DNA from: Paracidovorax anthurii
GTDB taxonomy: Bacteria; Pseudomonadota; Gammaproteobacteria; Burkholderiales; Burkholderiaceae_C
DNA length: 40,564 nucleotides
Assembly (NCBI RefSeq): GCF_003269065.1
Contig: NZ_QLTA01000048.1
Span: 1 to 40,564 of the forward strand
Direction of reading: 5' to 3'
Below the pieces are notes generated by a model. That model did not search any database. It was given only the letters and a program-made list of their open reading frames with translations, and was not told the DNA's origin. The translations under genes were made by a program, and so were the position numbers. Positions 10,337 to 18,172 of the stretch are shown here, piece after piece (the stretch's first letter is position 1; each line of letters opens with the position of its first letter).

Positions 10337-12064
10337 ATGAGCCAACTCACCATTCGCCAGAAACTGCTGGGCGTGATCGCGGCACTGCTGCTGGGCTTCT
10401 CCGGCCTGAGCGTCTTCCAACTGGTCAAGATGTCCGGCATCAGCGATGGGCTGGACCAGCTCTACCAGAAGGACTTCACCAACTCCTACTACGTGAGCGA
10501 GCTGGACGGCCTGCTCACCCGGGTGGACATCAACATCCTGCGCATGATCGCGATCGGCGACCCGGCCCTCATCAAGACCTGGAAGGCCGAGAACACCGAG
10601 CGCTTCGCCAAGGCCGACAAGCTCATCGAAGGGCTTTCGCGCAACATCGACCCGGACAGCAAGTCCCTCGCGGCGGACCTGCAGTCGTCCTACACCAAGA
10701 TGCGCGCGGGCATGAACAAGCAGGTCGAGCGCATCGAGGCGGGTGACGTCCAGGGCGGCGCCGAGGTGAACCGCCTGGAGGTCAAGGACAACGCCAACGC
10801 CGTCTTCACGACGCTCGACAAGATCGCCACCCGCATCAAGCAGGGCGCGCAAGTGCAGCTCCAGCAGCAACTGGACACGACCGCCAGCACCCGCACCGTG
10901 GCCCTGGTGGCCCTGGTGGTGATCTCGGTGCTGGGCATCGCCGGCAGCCTGCTGCTGGTGCGCAACCTGCTGCGCCAGCTGGGCGGCGAGCCCGCCTACG
11001 CCGCCAACGTGGCGCGCGAGGTGGCCCAGGGCAACCTGATGGTGGAGATCGCCACGCAGCCCGGCGACAAGGACAGCGTGCTCGCGGCCATGAACGACAT
11101 GCGCAACAGCCTGCGCGACATCGTGAGCCGCGTGCGCCAGGGCAGCGACAGCATCGCCACCGGCGCCAGCGAGATCGCCTCGGGCAACGTGGACCTGAGC
11201 CACCGCACCGAAGAGCAGGCCAGCAACCTGCAGCAGACGGCCGCCTCCATGGAGCAGCTCAACACCACCGTGCGCAACAGCGCGGACACCGCCCAGCAGG
11301 CCACGCAACTGGCCAACTCCGCCAGCGCCGCCGCGGAACAGGGCGGCGAGGTGGTGCGCCGCGTGGTGGACACCATGGGCGAGATCAGCGGCAGCTCGCG
11401 CAAGATCGCGGACATCATCAGCGTGATCGACGGCATCGCCTTCCAGACCAACATCCTGGCGCTGAACGCGGCCGTGGAAGCCGCCCGCGCGGGCGAGCAG
11501 GGCCGGGGCTTCGCGGTGGTGGCGTCCGAGGTGCGCAACCTCGCGCAGCGCAGCGCCGGCGCCGCCAAGGAGATCAAGGAACTCATCACCGCCAGCGTCG
11601 AGAAGGTGGAAGCCGGCTCCCAACTGGTGGGCGACGCGGGCAGCTCGATGGAAGACATCGTCCAGCAGGTCAAGCGCGTGGCCGACCTCATCGCCGAGAT
11701 CGGCGCCGCCACGCGGGAGCAGACGCAGGGCATCGGCCAGATCAACGCGGCCGTCACCCAGCTGGACCAGACCACGCAGCAGAACGCCGCGCTGGTGGAG
11801 GAAAGCTCCGCGGCGGCGGACAACCTGAGCCAGCAGGCGGGCCGGCTCACGGAGATCGTGCGGACGTTCCGTATCGACCTGGATGGGGGGCATCATTTCC
11901 ATGCCGCCGCGCCTGCGCCGGCCGTGCGCAAGGCGCCGGCGGTGCGGGTGGCTGCGCCGGCGCCGGCTCGGCGTGCGGCGGTGCCGGCGGTGAAGAAGGC
12001 GGCGCCTGCACCTGCGCTGGGGATTTCGAAGGCGGGGTCGGATGATGATTGGGAGGCGCATTGA
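10337..12064 (+). CDS. Methyl-accepting chemotaxis protein, Tar/Tsr topology, with C-terminal CheR-type pentapeptide
   Basis: 575 residues. TM1 is at about 11-33, then a four-helix-bundle ligand domain (4HB_MCP) of about 150 residues in the periplasm. TM2 is at about 189-210 ([20 protein letters not shown]), followed by HAMP. The signalling hairpin tip is [20 protein letters not shown]. After a flexible alanine/proline linker the protein ends in DWEAH, which fits the x-[HFYW]-x2-[HFYW] pentapeptide that tethers CheR/CheB. The ligand is unknown. The last 40 or so codons shift strongly to G/T-ending codons as the gene nears the palindromic element that starts 41 bp after the stop. Confidence 0.92.
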   Translation: MSQLTIRQKLLGVIAALLLGFSGLSVFQLVKMSGISDGLDQLYQKDFTNSYYVSELDGLLTRVDINILRMIAIGDPALIKTWKAENTERFAKADKLIEGLSRNIDPDSKSLAADLQSSYTKMRAGMNKQVERIEAGDVQGGAEVNRLEVKDNANAVFTTLDKIATRIKQGAQVQLQQQLDTTASTRTVALVALVVISVLGIAGSLLLVRNLLRQLGGEPAYAANVAREVAQGNLMVEIATQPGDKDSVLAAMNDMRNSLRDIVSRVRQGSDSIATGASEIASGNVDLSHRTEEQASNLQQTAASMEQLNTTVRNSADTAQQATQLANSASAAAEQGGEVVRRVVDTMGEISGSSRKIADIISVIDGIAFQTNILALNAAVEAARAGEQGRGFAVVASEVRNLAQRSAGAAKEIKELITASVEKVEAGSQLVGDAGSSMEDIVQQVKRVADLIAEIGAATREQTQGIGQINAAVTQLDQTTQQNAALVEESSAAADNLSQQAGRLTEIVRTFRIDLDGGHHFHAAAPAPAVRKAPAVRVAAPAPARRAAVPAVKKAAPAPALGISKAGSDDDWEAH

Positions 12065-12142
12065 GGCTTTGGCTTCTCTGCCTCTTTTTCTTCAATTGCG
12101 GGTGGGTTAAGTTCCGGGGCCGGGATTGCGCCCGGCGGCGCA

Positions 12143-12176
12143 CCTACTTTCTTTTGCTTCGCCAAAAGAAAGTAGG
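12143..12176. terminator. Left outer hairpin of palindrome copy 1
   Basis: A perfect 14-bp stem (CCTACTTTCTTTTG with its complement) closes a 6-nt loop CTTCGC. The stem is A/T-rich with purine and pyrimidine strands, so a U-rich 3' side forms when read from the right. It resembles a bidirectional intrinsic terminator, and it lies about 80 bp after the chemoreceptor stop codon. Confidence 0.6.
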
Positions 12177-12395
12177 CAAAGAAAAGGCGACCCTGCTGTC
12201 TGCGACCCCTTCGCTGCGCTACGGGGCAACCTGGGGTGCTCGGTCACGGGGTGCGCCGTGGAACTCGCTACGCGCTGCGCGCTTCGCTCGGACAACCCCG
12301 GCGAGTCAGACAACGAAGCGGGTGTGTCCTTCGGCACACCCGCCACCCCGCGCCCTGCGCGCCCCAGGCGCATCCAGAAGGGGTGGGGAGCACAC

Positions 12396-12535
12396 GGGCC
12401 ATCGCTACGCTCGGCCCCCGATGCGCGAGCGCTTCGCGCCGCGCACCAGGCCAAGCGAAGCGACGGCCCGTATCGCCCCAGGGCCGAGCGCAGCGATGGC
12501 CCGTCTGGATGGGGGGCCGAGCAACGCGATGGCCC
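12396..12535. repeat. Central repeated 22-nt motifs of palindrome copy 1
   Basis: Four copies of a motif close to GGGCCGAGCGCAGCGATGGCCC are found: 12396-12417 (inverted), 12449-12469 (diverged), 12481-12502 and 12514-12535. Each is itself partly palindromic (GGGCC and GGCCC ends). Copy 2 of the element has three. Number and spacing differ between the two elements, while the arms are well conserved. Confidence 0.65.
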
Positions 12536-12752
12536 GTGTGGCAGCCACCCTTCTGGATGCGCCGAGGAGCACAGGGCGCGGGGCGCGCGGGCGTGCCGAA
12601 GGACACGCACGCTTCGTGATCTGACTGGCTGCGGTTGTCCGAGCGGAGCGCGCAGCGCGCAGCGAGTTCCGCAGCCGCGCCCCACGACCGAGCACCGCAG
12701 GTTGCCCGCAGCGAAGCGGAGGGACGCAGACAGTAGGGTCGCCTTTCTTTTG

Positions 12753-12786
12753 GGTACTTTTCTTTGGCGAAGCAAAGAAAAGTACC
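12753..12786. terminator. Right outer hairpin of palindrome copy 1
   Basis: A perfect 14-bp stem (GGTACTTTTCTTTG with its complement) closes the loop GCGAAG, the reverse complement form of the left hairpin loop. It faces the 3' end of the minus-strand Lrp-type gene about 90 bp away and could terminate its transcription. Confidence 0.6.
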
Positions 12787-12833
12787 TCGGCCGCCGGGCC
12801 GAGACCCGGCCCCGGAACTTAACCACCCAGCAA

Positions 12834-12865
12834 CTACAAAAACAATAGCAAAGAACCCAACAAAC
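12834..12865. repeat. 32-bp A/C-rich motif, copy at right edge of palindrome 1
   Basis: The motif starts CTACAAAAACAATAGCAA and continues with an AACCCAACAAAC block. It differs by one base from the copy at 21853-21884, and a 27/32 match lies at 17907-17938 upstream of nirB, away from any palindrome. It contains CTA and TAG half-sites around an AT-rich core. Function unknown. Confidence 0.55.
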
Positions 12866-12874
12866 AAACCGACC

Positions 12875-13339
12875 TCACCCCCCCAACGGCACAGCCGTCT
12901 CAAACTTCGAACAATTCATCGCAAACATGCTCTTGAAATTCCTCACGTTGTTGTTCGAAGAAAACACCTCCCGCGTGAACGCGTGATACCGCTCCATCGA
13001 CACCGCATTCACGATCAGCAAAAAATCAAACTCCCCCGACACCTCATAGCAGGCCATCACCTCCCCCTCCGCCTGCATCCGCTGCTCGAACGCCCGCAGC
13101 AGCGCATCGTTCTGCCGGTCCAGCTCCACCGACACGAACACCGTCAGCGCCCGCCCCACCTTCGCCCGGTCCACCACGGCCACCTCGCGCAGCAGCACGC
13201 CCGACTCCTTCAACTGCGCGATGCGGCGCTGGCAGGTGGCCGGCGAGCTGTGCACGCGCTCGGCCAGCACGCGGATGGGCAGCGAGGCGTCCTGCTGCAG
13301 CAGGGTGAGGATCTGGGTGTCGAGACGGTCGAGCGCCAT
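12875..13339 (-). CDS. Lrp/AsnC-family transcriptional regulator (154 aa)
   Basis: An N-terminal winged HTH (LDTQILTLLQQDASLPIRVLAERVHSSPATCQRRIAQLKESGVL, residues about 4-50) is followed by a RAM ligand-binding domain (about 70-145) with the VSGEFDFLLIV strand. Such proteins form octamers that bind amino acids. It is divergent from the amidohydrolase/ammonia-lyase genes, with 159 bp between the starts, so it probably controls them in response to a substrate amino acid. The frame is open further upstream to 13414, but the ATG at 13339 matches the family N-terminus. Codon choice near the 3' end turns to G/T-ending codons as it nears the palindromic element. Confidence 0.9.
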   Translation of the reverse strand: MALDRLDTQILTLLQQDASLPIRVLAERVHSSPATCQRRIAQLKESGVLLREVAVVDRAKVGRALTVFVSVELDRQNDALLRAFEQRMQAEGEVMACYEVSGEFDFLLIVNAVSMERYHAFTREVFSSNNNVRNFKSMFAMNCSKFETAVPLGG

Positions 13340-13498
13340 GGCGTGCGTGGAGTGAAGGGGGTGAAACGGTGATGGATTTGACCCGGATGGGCCGCACATT
13401 CTGAGCGGATTCATGCACCGTGGTGGCCCTTCGCGGTGAATTCACCCGCGCATCCGGGCCAAGAATCAGGGCATCGACCCCACCGAGCCCACGCCGCG

Positions 13499-14683
13499 AT
13501 GCCCTCCCTCGACCACGCCCCCGACGACTTCCACGACCAGCTCATCGGCTGGCGCCGCCACCTCCACCAATACCCCGAGACCGGCTTCCACGAGCGCGCC
13601 ACGGCCGACTACGTGGCCGGCATCCTGCAGGCCCTGGGGCTGGAGGTGCACCGCGGCATCGGCGGCACGGGCGTGGTGGCCAGCCTCACGGCGGGCAGCG
13701 GGCGGGGCGCGATCGGGCTGCGCGCCGACATGGACGCGCTCGCCATCACCGAGGCGGCCGGCGCGCAGCCGCGCCCCCACGCCTCGCGCCACGCGGGCTG
13801 CATGCACGCCTGCGGGCACGACGGCCACATGGCCATGGTGCTGGGCGCGGCGCGGCTGCTGGCCGAGCGGCGCGACTTCAGCGGCACGGTGCGCTTCATC
13901 TTCCAGCCGGCCGAGGAGCACGGGCGCGGCGCCGCCGCGATGATGGCCGACGGCCTGTTCGAGCGCTTCCCCGTGGACGAGATCTACGGCGCGCACAACA
14001 TGCCGGGCATGCCCGAGGGCCACATCGCCACGCGCGCGGGCGGCATCATGGCCAGCGAGGACAACTTCGCCATCCACATCACCGGGCGCGGCGGCCACGC
14101 GGCGCGGCCGCACATGGGCGTCGATCCGCTGGTGATCGGCGCGCAGATCGTGCTGGCGCTGCAGACCATCGTGGCGCGCTCGGTGGACCCGGCCGAATCC
14201 GCCGTGGTGTCGTGCACCGGCTTCGAGACCGACGGCATCCGCAACGCCATCCCCACGCACGTCACCATCCGCGGCGACACGCGCAGCTACGCGCCCGCCG
14301 TGCAGGCCCTGCTGGAGCGCCGCATGCGCGAGCTGTGCGCGGGCCTGTGCGCGGCCCACGGCGCCACCTGCGAGGTGGAGTACACGCACGAATTCGCCCC
14401 CACCGTGAACTGGCCCGAATGCGTGGCCACGGCGCTGGCCGCCGCGCGCGCCGTGGCCGGCGATGCCGCCGTGGACGCGGACGTGGCGCCCATGATGATC
14501 TCGGAGGATTTCGGCGCCTTCCTGCGCCGCGTGCCCGGGGCCTTCGTCTTCATCGGCAACGGCGACGGCGACAGCCCCGGCGCGGTGCCGCTGCACAACG
14601 CGCGCTACGACTTCAACGACCGCGTGCTGCCCGTGGGCGCACGCTACTTCGCCGAGCTGGCGCGCACGCGCCTGAGGGCGTGA
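13499..14683 (+). CDS. M20-family amidohydrolase (hippurate hydrolase/HipO-like)
   Basis: 394 residues of the M20D amidohydrolase type. The sequence shows WRRHLHQYPETGFHE at the N-terminus, the ADMDAL stretch, the metal-site motif HACGHDGHMAMVLG, the catalytic EEHGRG glutamates and GAHNMPG. A dimerisation lid (GRGGHAARPHMGVDP) follows and a final LHNARYDFND. These enzymes hydrolyse N-acyl or N-benzoyl amino acids in the cytoplasm using two divalent metals. The frame opens at GTG 13436, but ATG 13499 (MPSLDH) gives the usual family N-terminus. With the Lrp-type gene and the fused lyase-hydrolase it suggests catabolism of a modified amino acid; the real substrate is unknown. Confidence 0.88.
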   Translation: MPSLDHAPDDFHDQLIGWRRHLHQYPETGFHERATADYVAGILQALGLEVHRGIGGTGVVASLTAGSGRGAIGLRADMDALAITEAAGAQPRPHASRHAGCMHACGHDGHMAMVLGAARLLAERRDFSGTVRFIFQPAEEHGRGAAAMMADGLFERFPVDEIYGAHNMPGMPEGHIATRAGGIMASEDNFAIHITGRGGHAARPHMGVDPLVIGAQIVLALQTIVARSVDPAESAVVSCTGFETDGIRNAIPTHVTIRGDTRSYAPAVQALLERRMRELCAGLCAAHGATCEVEYTHEFAPTVNWPECVATALAAARAVAGDAAVDADVAPMMISEDFGAFLRRVPGAFVFIGNGDGDSPGAVPLHNARYDFNDRVLPVGARYFAELARTRLRA

Positions 14684-14737
14684 GGCGCCCCCCGCCCGAG
14701 CCCGGATTCCCGCACACCCCCCACCCTTTCACGCCCC

Positions 14738-17224
14738 ATGCTGTTCACCAATCCCCACGCCCGCCGCGCCGCCTATGGCGGCGAGCTGCGCGCCCTCATG
14801 AACCTCGCCGCCGCCCGCGAAAGCCGGGCCTGGCTGGCGCCGTGGAGCGGCCTGCACCCCGGGCCCACGCCGCTGCGCGACCTGCCCGGGCTGGCCGCGC
14901 GGCTGGGCGTGGCCTCCCTCGCGTTCAAGGACGAGTCCGCGCGCTCGCCGCTGGGCAGCTTCAAGACGCTGGGCGCGCCCATCGCGCTGCTGCGCCTCGT
15001 GCTGCGCCGCTGGCCCGACGCCGGCTGGCGGCCCGAGGACCTGTGGGCCGGCCGGCACGCGCAGGCGCTGCGCGGCTTCACCGTCGTCAGCGCCACCGAC
15101 GGCAACCACGGCCGCGCCCTGGCCGCCGCGGCGCAGAGCCTGGGCTGCCGCTGCGTGATCGTGCTGCACGCCCAGGTCAGCGCCGAGCGCGAGGCGCCCA
15201 TCGCCGCGCTGGGCGCGGAGATCGTGCGCATCGCCGGCAACTACGACGCCTCGGTGCGCGAGGCCGCGCGCCTGGCCGGGGCCCACGGCTGGCAGGTGGT
15301 CTCCGACACCTCCTACGACGGCTACGAGGACATCCCGCGCGACGTGATGCAGGGCTACGGCGTGATCGCGGACGAGATCCTGGACGCGACCACGCCCGCC
15401 GGCGCCCCCTGCGCCTACACGCACGTCTTCCTGCAGGGCGGCGTGGGCGGGCTGGCCGCCGGCATCGCCAGCGCGTTCTGGGAGCGCCACGGCGCCGGGC
15501 GCCCCGCCATGGTGGTGGTAGAGCCCGCGCAGGCCGACTGCCTGCTGCAGAGCGCGCGCGCGGGCGCCGTGGCGCGCGCCAGCGGCAGCGTCGATTCCGT
15601 CATGGCCGGGCTGGCCTGCGGCGAGGCCTCGCCCCTGGCCTGGCGCTTCCTGCAGCCGGCCATCGATGCCTTCCAGACCATTGGCGATGCCCAGGCCGAA
15701 GACGCCATGCGCGTGCTGGCGCGGGCCGACGCGGGCGACATCCCCATCGTCTGCGGCGAATCCGGCGCGGCCGGGCTCGCGGGGCTGATGGCCCTGCTGG
15801 CCGAGCCGGCCCTGGCGCGGCAGGCCGGTCTAGGGCCGCAGGCGCGCGTGCTCGTCATCGGCACCGAGGGCGCCACCGCGCCCGGCGTGTACGCGGGCAT
15901 CGTGGGCCGGCCCGCCGAGGCGGTGCTGCAGGCGCAGGCCGCATGGCTGCGCGCGCGCGGGGCCGAGCGCAGTCAGGAGCCACAGCCACCGCGCGAAGGC
16001 ATCGACGGCGCGGCCCTGATGGAGCGGCTGCACGCCCACGCCGCCATCGGCGCGATCGAGGGCGGCGGGGTCTGCCGCATCGCCCTCACCGATGCCGACC
16101 GCGCCGGCCGCGACCAGCTCGTGGCCTGGATGCGCGCGCTGGGCCTGGAGGTGCGCGTGGACCGCATCGGCAACCTCTTCGGCCTCCGCGCCGGCCAGGA
16201 TGCGCAGGCCGCCCCGGTGATGACCGGATCGCACATCGACACCGTGGCCACCGGCGGGCGCTACGACGGCATCTACGGCGTGATGGCCGGCCTGGAGGTG
16301 GTGCGCTGGCTGAACGTGCGCGGCATCGCCACGCGCCGCCCCCTGGTGGTGGCCGCCTTCACCAACGAGGAAGGCGTGCGCTTCATGCCCGACATGATGG
16401 GCTCGCTGGTGCACGCCGGCGGCTACCCGCTGCAGCAGGCGCTGGACACCGTGGGCACCGACGGCGCGCGCCTGGGCGACGAGCTGGCGCGCATCGGCTA
16501 CGCGGGCGACATGCCCTGCGGCGCGCTGCGCCCCCACGCCTTCGTGGAGCTGCACATCGAGCAGGGCCCGGTGCTGGAGGCCGAGGGCCTGGCGATCGGC
16601 GCGGTGCAGGACCTGCAGGGCATCTCGTGGCAGGAGATCGCCATCGCCGGCCAGTCCAACCACGCCGGCACCACCCCCATGGGCCTGCGCCGCGACGCCG
16701 GCCACTGCGCGGCCGCCATCGCCGTCTTCGTGCGCGAACTGGCCCTGCGCCACGGCGGCAGCCAGGTGGCCACCGTGGGCGCCATCCACCTGCACCCCAA
16801 CCTCGTCAACGTGATCGCCGGGCGCGCCACGCTCACCGTGGACCTGCGCAACACCGACGAGGCCGCCCTGCAGCGCGCCGAGGCCGAACTCGCCGGCTAC
16901 CTGCGGCAACTGGCCGCCGAACAGGGCGTGGAGATCACCGCCCGGCCCCTGGCCCGCTTCGAGCCCGTGCGCTTCGACGCCGGCCTGGTCGCGCGCATCG
17001 AGGCCGCCGCCGCCGCGCGCGGGCTGCCGCACCGGCGCATGACCTCGGGCGCCGGCCACGACGCGCAGATGATGGCGCGCATCGCGCCGGCGGCCATGGT
17101 CTTCGTGCCCAGCCACCGGGGCATCAGCCACAACCCCCGGGAGCACACCGAGCCCGAGGCGCTGCGCCAGGGCGCGGACGTGCTGCTGGACGTGCTGCTG
17201 GGGCTGGCGGAAACGGCGGGGTGA
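14738..17224 (+). CDS. Fusion: diaminopropionate ammonia-lyase + M20 hydrolase (N-carbamoyl-L-amino-acid amidase type)
   Basis: One uninterrupted 828-residue frame. Residues 1 to about 405 are a fold-type II PLP enzyme like YgeX/DpaL: the Schiff-base lysine is K76 in GSFKTLGAP (K77 in E. coli), with SATDGNHGRALA and the phosphate loop GGVGGLAAG. After a 15-residue linker rich in E, Q and P, residues about 421-828 form a Zn hydrolase of the hydantoinase/carbamoylase family. Its metal ligands are in place: H499 (GSHIDTV), D510, E545 (NEEGVRF), H606 (ELHIEQGP) and H798 (ISHNPREH). In E. coli the related ygeX and ygeY are separate neighbouring genes. There is no internal start at the junction, so a single bifunctional polypeptide is expected. 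Likely role: hydrolysis of an N-substituted diaminopropionate, then deamination to pyruvate and ammonia. Confidence 0.85.
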   Translation: MLFTNPHARRAAYGGELRALMNLAAARESRAWLAPWSGLHPGPTPLRDLPGLAARLGVASLAFKDESARSPLGSFKTLGAPIALLRLVLRRWPDAGWRPEDLWAGRHAQALRGFTVVSATDGNHGRALAAAAQSLGCRCVIVLHAQVSAEREAPIAALGAEIVRIAGNYDASVREAARLAGAHGWQVVSDTSYDGYEDIPRDVMQGYGVIADEILDATTPAGAPCAYTHVFLQGGVGGLAAGIASAFWERHGAGRPAMVVVEPAQADCLLQSARAGAVARASGSVDSVMAGLACGEASPLAWRFLQPAIDAFQTIGDAQAEDAMRVLARADAGDIPIVCGESGAAGLAGLMALLAEPALARQAGLGPQARVLVIGTEGATAPGVYAGIVGRPAEAVLQAQAAWLRARGAERSQEPQPPREGIDGAALMERLHAHAAIGAIEGGGVCRIALTDADRAGRDQLVAWMRALGLEVRVDRIGNLFGLRAGQDAQAAPVMTGSHIDTVATGGRYDGIYGVMAGLEVVRWLNVRGIATRRPLVVAAFTNEEGVRFMPDMMGSLVHAGGYPLQQALDTVGTDGARLGDELARIGYAGDMPCGALRPHAFVELHIEQGPVLEAEGLAIGAVQDLQGISWQEIAIAGQSNHAGTTPMGLRRDAGHCAAAIAVFVRELALRHGGSQVATVGAIHLHPNLVNVIAGRATLTVDLRNTDEAALQRAEAELAGYLRQLAAEQGVEITARPLARFEPVRFDAGLVARIEAAAAARGLPHRRMTSGAGHDAQMMARIAPAAMVFVPSHRGISHNPREHTEPEALRQGADVLLDVLLGLAETAG

Positions 17225-17290
17225 GGCCCCAATGGCCCACCTCCTGCCCTGCCGGACCACCCCCTCGCGGCCGTGGCGCCGCGGGGCGCG

Positions 17291-17737
17291 TCACGCCACC
17301 ACGATCTCCACTTCCGTGTTCTCTTCCAGCCACTCGGCCACCGGCCAGCCGGCCTCGTCGGCCACGCCCTGGCCCCAGAACTTCGAGGCGCACAGCACCT
17401 CCACGTCCATGCTGTCCAGGGTGTTGCGCGCCACCACGGCGCCGATGTAGGCGCCCCGGTCGCGCGACACGATGCCCCACACGGCGGTGAGCTCGGCGCC
17501 GCACTGCAGCTCGATCAGGAACGCCTCGCGGCGCGCGCCGTCGGCGGTTTTCTCCTTCATCCAGGGCAGCTGCGCCGCCAGCTTCTCGTCGCCGAGCAGC
17601 ACGGTGAGCAATTCACGCGCTTTGCCCGGCGCGAGCGGGATGACCATGAAGCGCCCGGTATCGAACCGGGGCAGGTCGCGGGGAAGCTTTTCCACCTGCG
17701 CGGTGGCGTCGTGGTACGTCATGCCGATGTCCTCCAT
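17291..17737 (-). CDS. Small GNAT-like protein (RimJ/RimL style), putative N-acetyltransferase
   Basis: About 148 residues from ATG 17737 (or 143 from 17722, MTYHDATAQ). The C-terminal half shows a GNAT-like pattern: a strand with AVWGIVSRDRGAYIGAVVARN, then FWGQGVADEAGWPVAEWLEEN, where WGQGVADEA sits at the place of the acetyl-CoA pyrophosphate loop (R/Q-x-x-G-x-G/A). The first half lacks clear motifs. Substrate unknown. It is convergent with the fusion gene (66 bp gap) and divergent from the nitrite reductase region. Assignment to GNAT is by pattern only. Confidence 0.55.
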   Translation of the reverse strand: MEDIGMTYHDATAQVEKLPRDLPRFDTGRFMVIPLAPGKARELLTVLLGDEKLAAQLPWMKEKTADGARREAFLIELQCGAELTAVWGIVSRDRGAYIGAVVARNTLDSMDVEVLCASKFWGQGVADEAGWPVAEWLEENTEVEIVVA

Positions 17738-17987
17738 GGCCCCGCAGTCTGGGCCCCGCCCCGCCCCCGGCCGGCGCGCGGGCCGAAGCGATGCGCGGGG
17801 CGCCGAAGCCGGCACCGGCGCGCCCGCGCCCTCCCCGCCCCCATGCACCAATCCGGGTCATGCACCGTTCCCGCCCCGTGCCATCGGCGGCGCCGGCATC
17901 CAAATGCTACACATTCAATAGCAAACAATTCAACAAACACGGCGACATGGAGGCTCCCAGGCCTTCAGAGACCTTCCAGGACCGATC
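17738..17987. other. Intergenic region upstream of the nirB promoter
   Basis: No gene is seen. Two TGCACC-type half-sites (17844-17850 and 17861-17866) could belong to an NtrC enhancer, but the full palindromic consensus TGCACCA-N3-TGGTGCA is matched only in its first half, so this is weak. The region also holds the third copy of the 32-bp motif at 17907-17938. Confidence 0.35.
17907..17938. repeat. 32-bp A/C-rich motif, copy upstream of nirB
   Basis: It reads CTACACATTCAATAGCAA followed by an ACAATTCAACAAAC block, and matches the motif at 21853-21884 at 27 of 32 positions. With two flanking bases it forms a short inverted repeat TGCTA...TAGCA. It lies about 50 bp upstream of the sigma-54 promoter. 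Confidence 0.5.
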
Positions 17988-18003
17988 TGGCACGCGCATT
18001 GCA
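17988..18003 (+). promoter_or_regulatory. Sigma-54 (RpoN) promoter of the nirB operon
   Basis: TGGCACGCGCATTGCA matches the -24/-12 consensus (TGGCACG-N4-TTGCA) fully, with the GG and GC pairs 10 nt apart as required. It predicts a transcript start near 18013-18014, so the leader is about 160 nt. Sigma-54 control means nitrogen-limitation activation through an NtrC-like protein, which fits an assimilatory pathway. Confidence 0.75.
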
Positions 18004-18010
18004 ACACCCC

Positions 18011-18064
18011 CCGCGTGGCCAAGGCTGGTCACGTGGCCTGCCCTCTTCCAATGGCGGAAACGGG
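18011..18064 (+). promoter_or_regulatory. Two hexaloop hairpins in the nirB leader (ANTAR-protein target, NasR/NasT type)
   Basis: Hairpin P1 (18011-18036) has a 10-bp stem, with two G-U pairs, closing the loop AAGGCT. Hairpin P2 (18041-18064) has CCC, a 2x2 internal mismatch, and TTCC/GGAA closing the loop AATGGC. Both loops are 6 nt with A at position 1 and G at position 4, the known signature of RNA bound by ANTAR antiterminators. A terminator follows 18 nt downstream. The regulator gene (nasR, or nasS-nasT) is not in this window. Confidence 0.65.
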
Positions 18065-18081
18065 GCGACAAGGCCAGGACG

Positions 18082-18144
18082 AAGGCGTCCCCACCCATGC
18101 GCAGGCCCGCGAACCGGCCGGCGCCGGGTGTGGACGCCTTTTTT
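18082..18144 (+). terminator. Intrinsic terminator/attenuator in the nirB leader
   Basis: The stem AAGGCGTCC (18082-18090) pairs perfectly with GGACGCCTT (18132-18140). After one mismatch five more pairs (CACCC with GGGTG) extend it. A run of T (TTTTTT at 18139-18144) follows. It ends 28 nt before the nirB ATG. Readthrough would depend on the hexaloop hairpins upstream. Confidence 0.8.
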
Positions 18145-18172
18145 GTTTTCCGAACCGCCCGTGGGGGTCACG

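Larger units (their letters stand above)
12105..12824. repeat. 720-bp imperfect palindromic element, copy 1
   Basis: The two outermost 20 bp (12105-12124 and 12805-12824) are perfect reverse complements. Each arm then holds, in mirror order, a G/C hairpin, a 34-nt A/T hairpin and about 200 bp of similar sequence, meeting in a centre of repeated motifs. The arm text (for example GCGACCCTGCTGTCTGCG at 12187) recurs inverted near the right end with scattered differences. It fills the space between the convergent 3' ends of the chemoreceptor and the Lrp-type gene. Long reading frames exist on both strands but look like by-products of stop-poor palindromic DNA, so no protein is called. A second copy lies at 21124-21843. 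Confidence 0.85.

Noticed and set aside
12107..12903. Long reading frames on both strands in palindrome 1 (up to 240 codons)
   Set aside because: They overlap each other in several frames, have arginine/serine/alanine-rich low-information products, no ribosome sites, and follow from the palindromic, stop-poor DNA.
17844..17866. NtrC enhancer site upstream of nirB
   Set aside because: Only single half-sites (TGCACCA, TGCACC) are present; the second half of the palindrome matches poorly.
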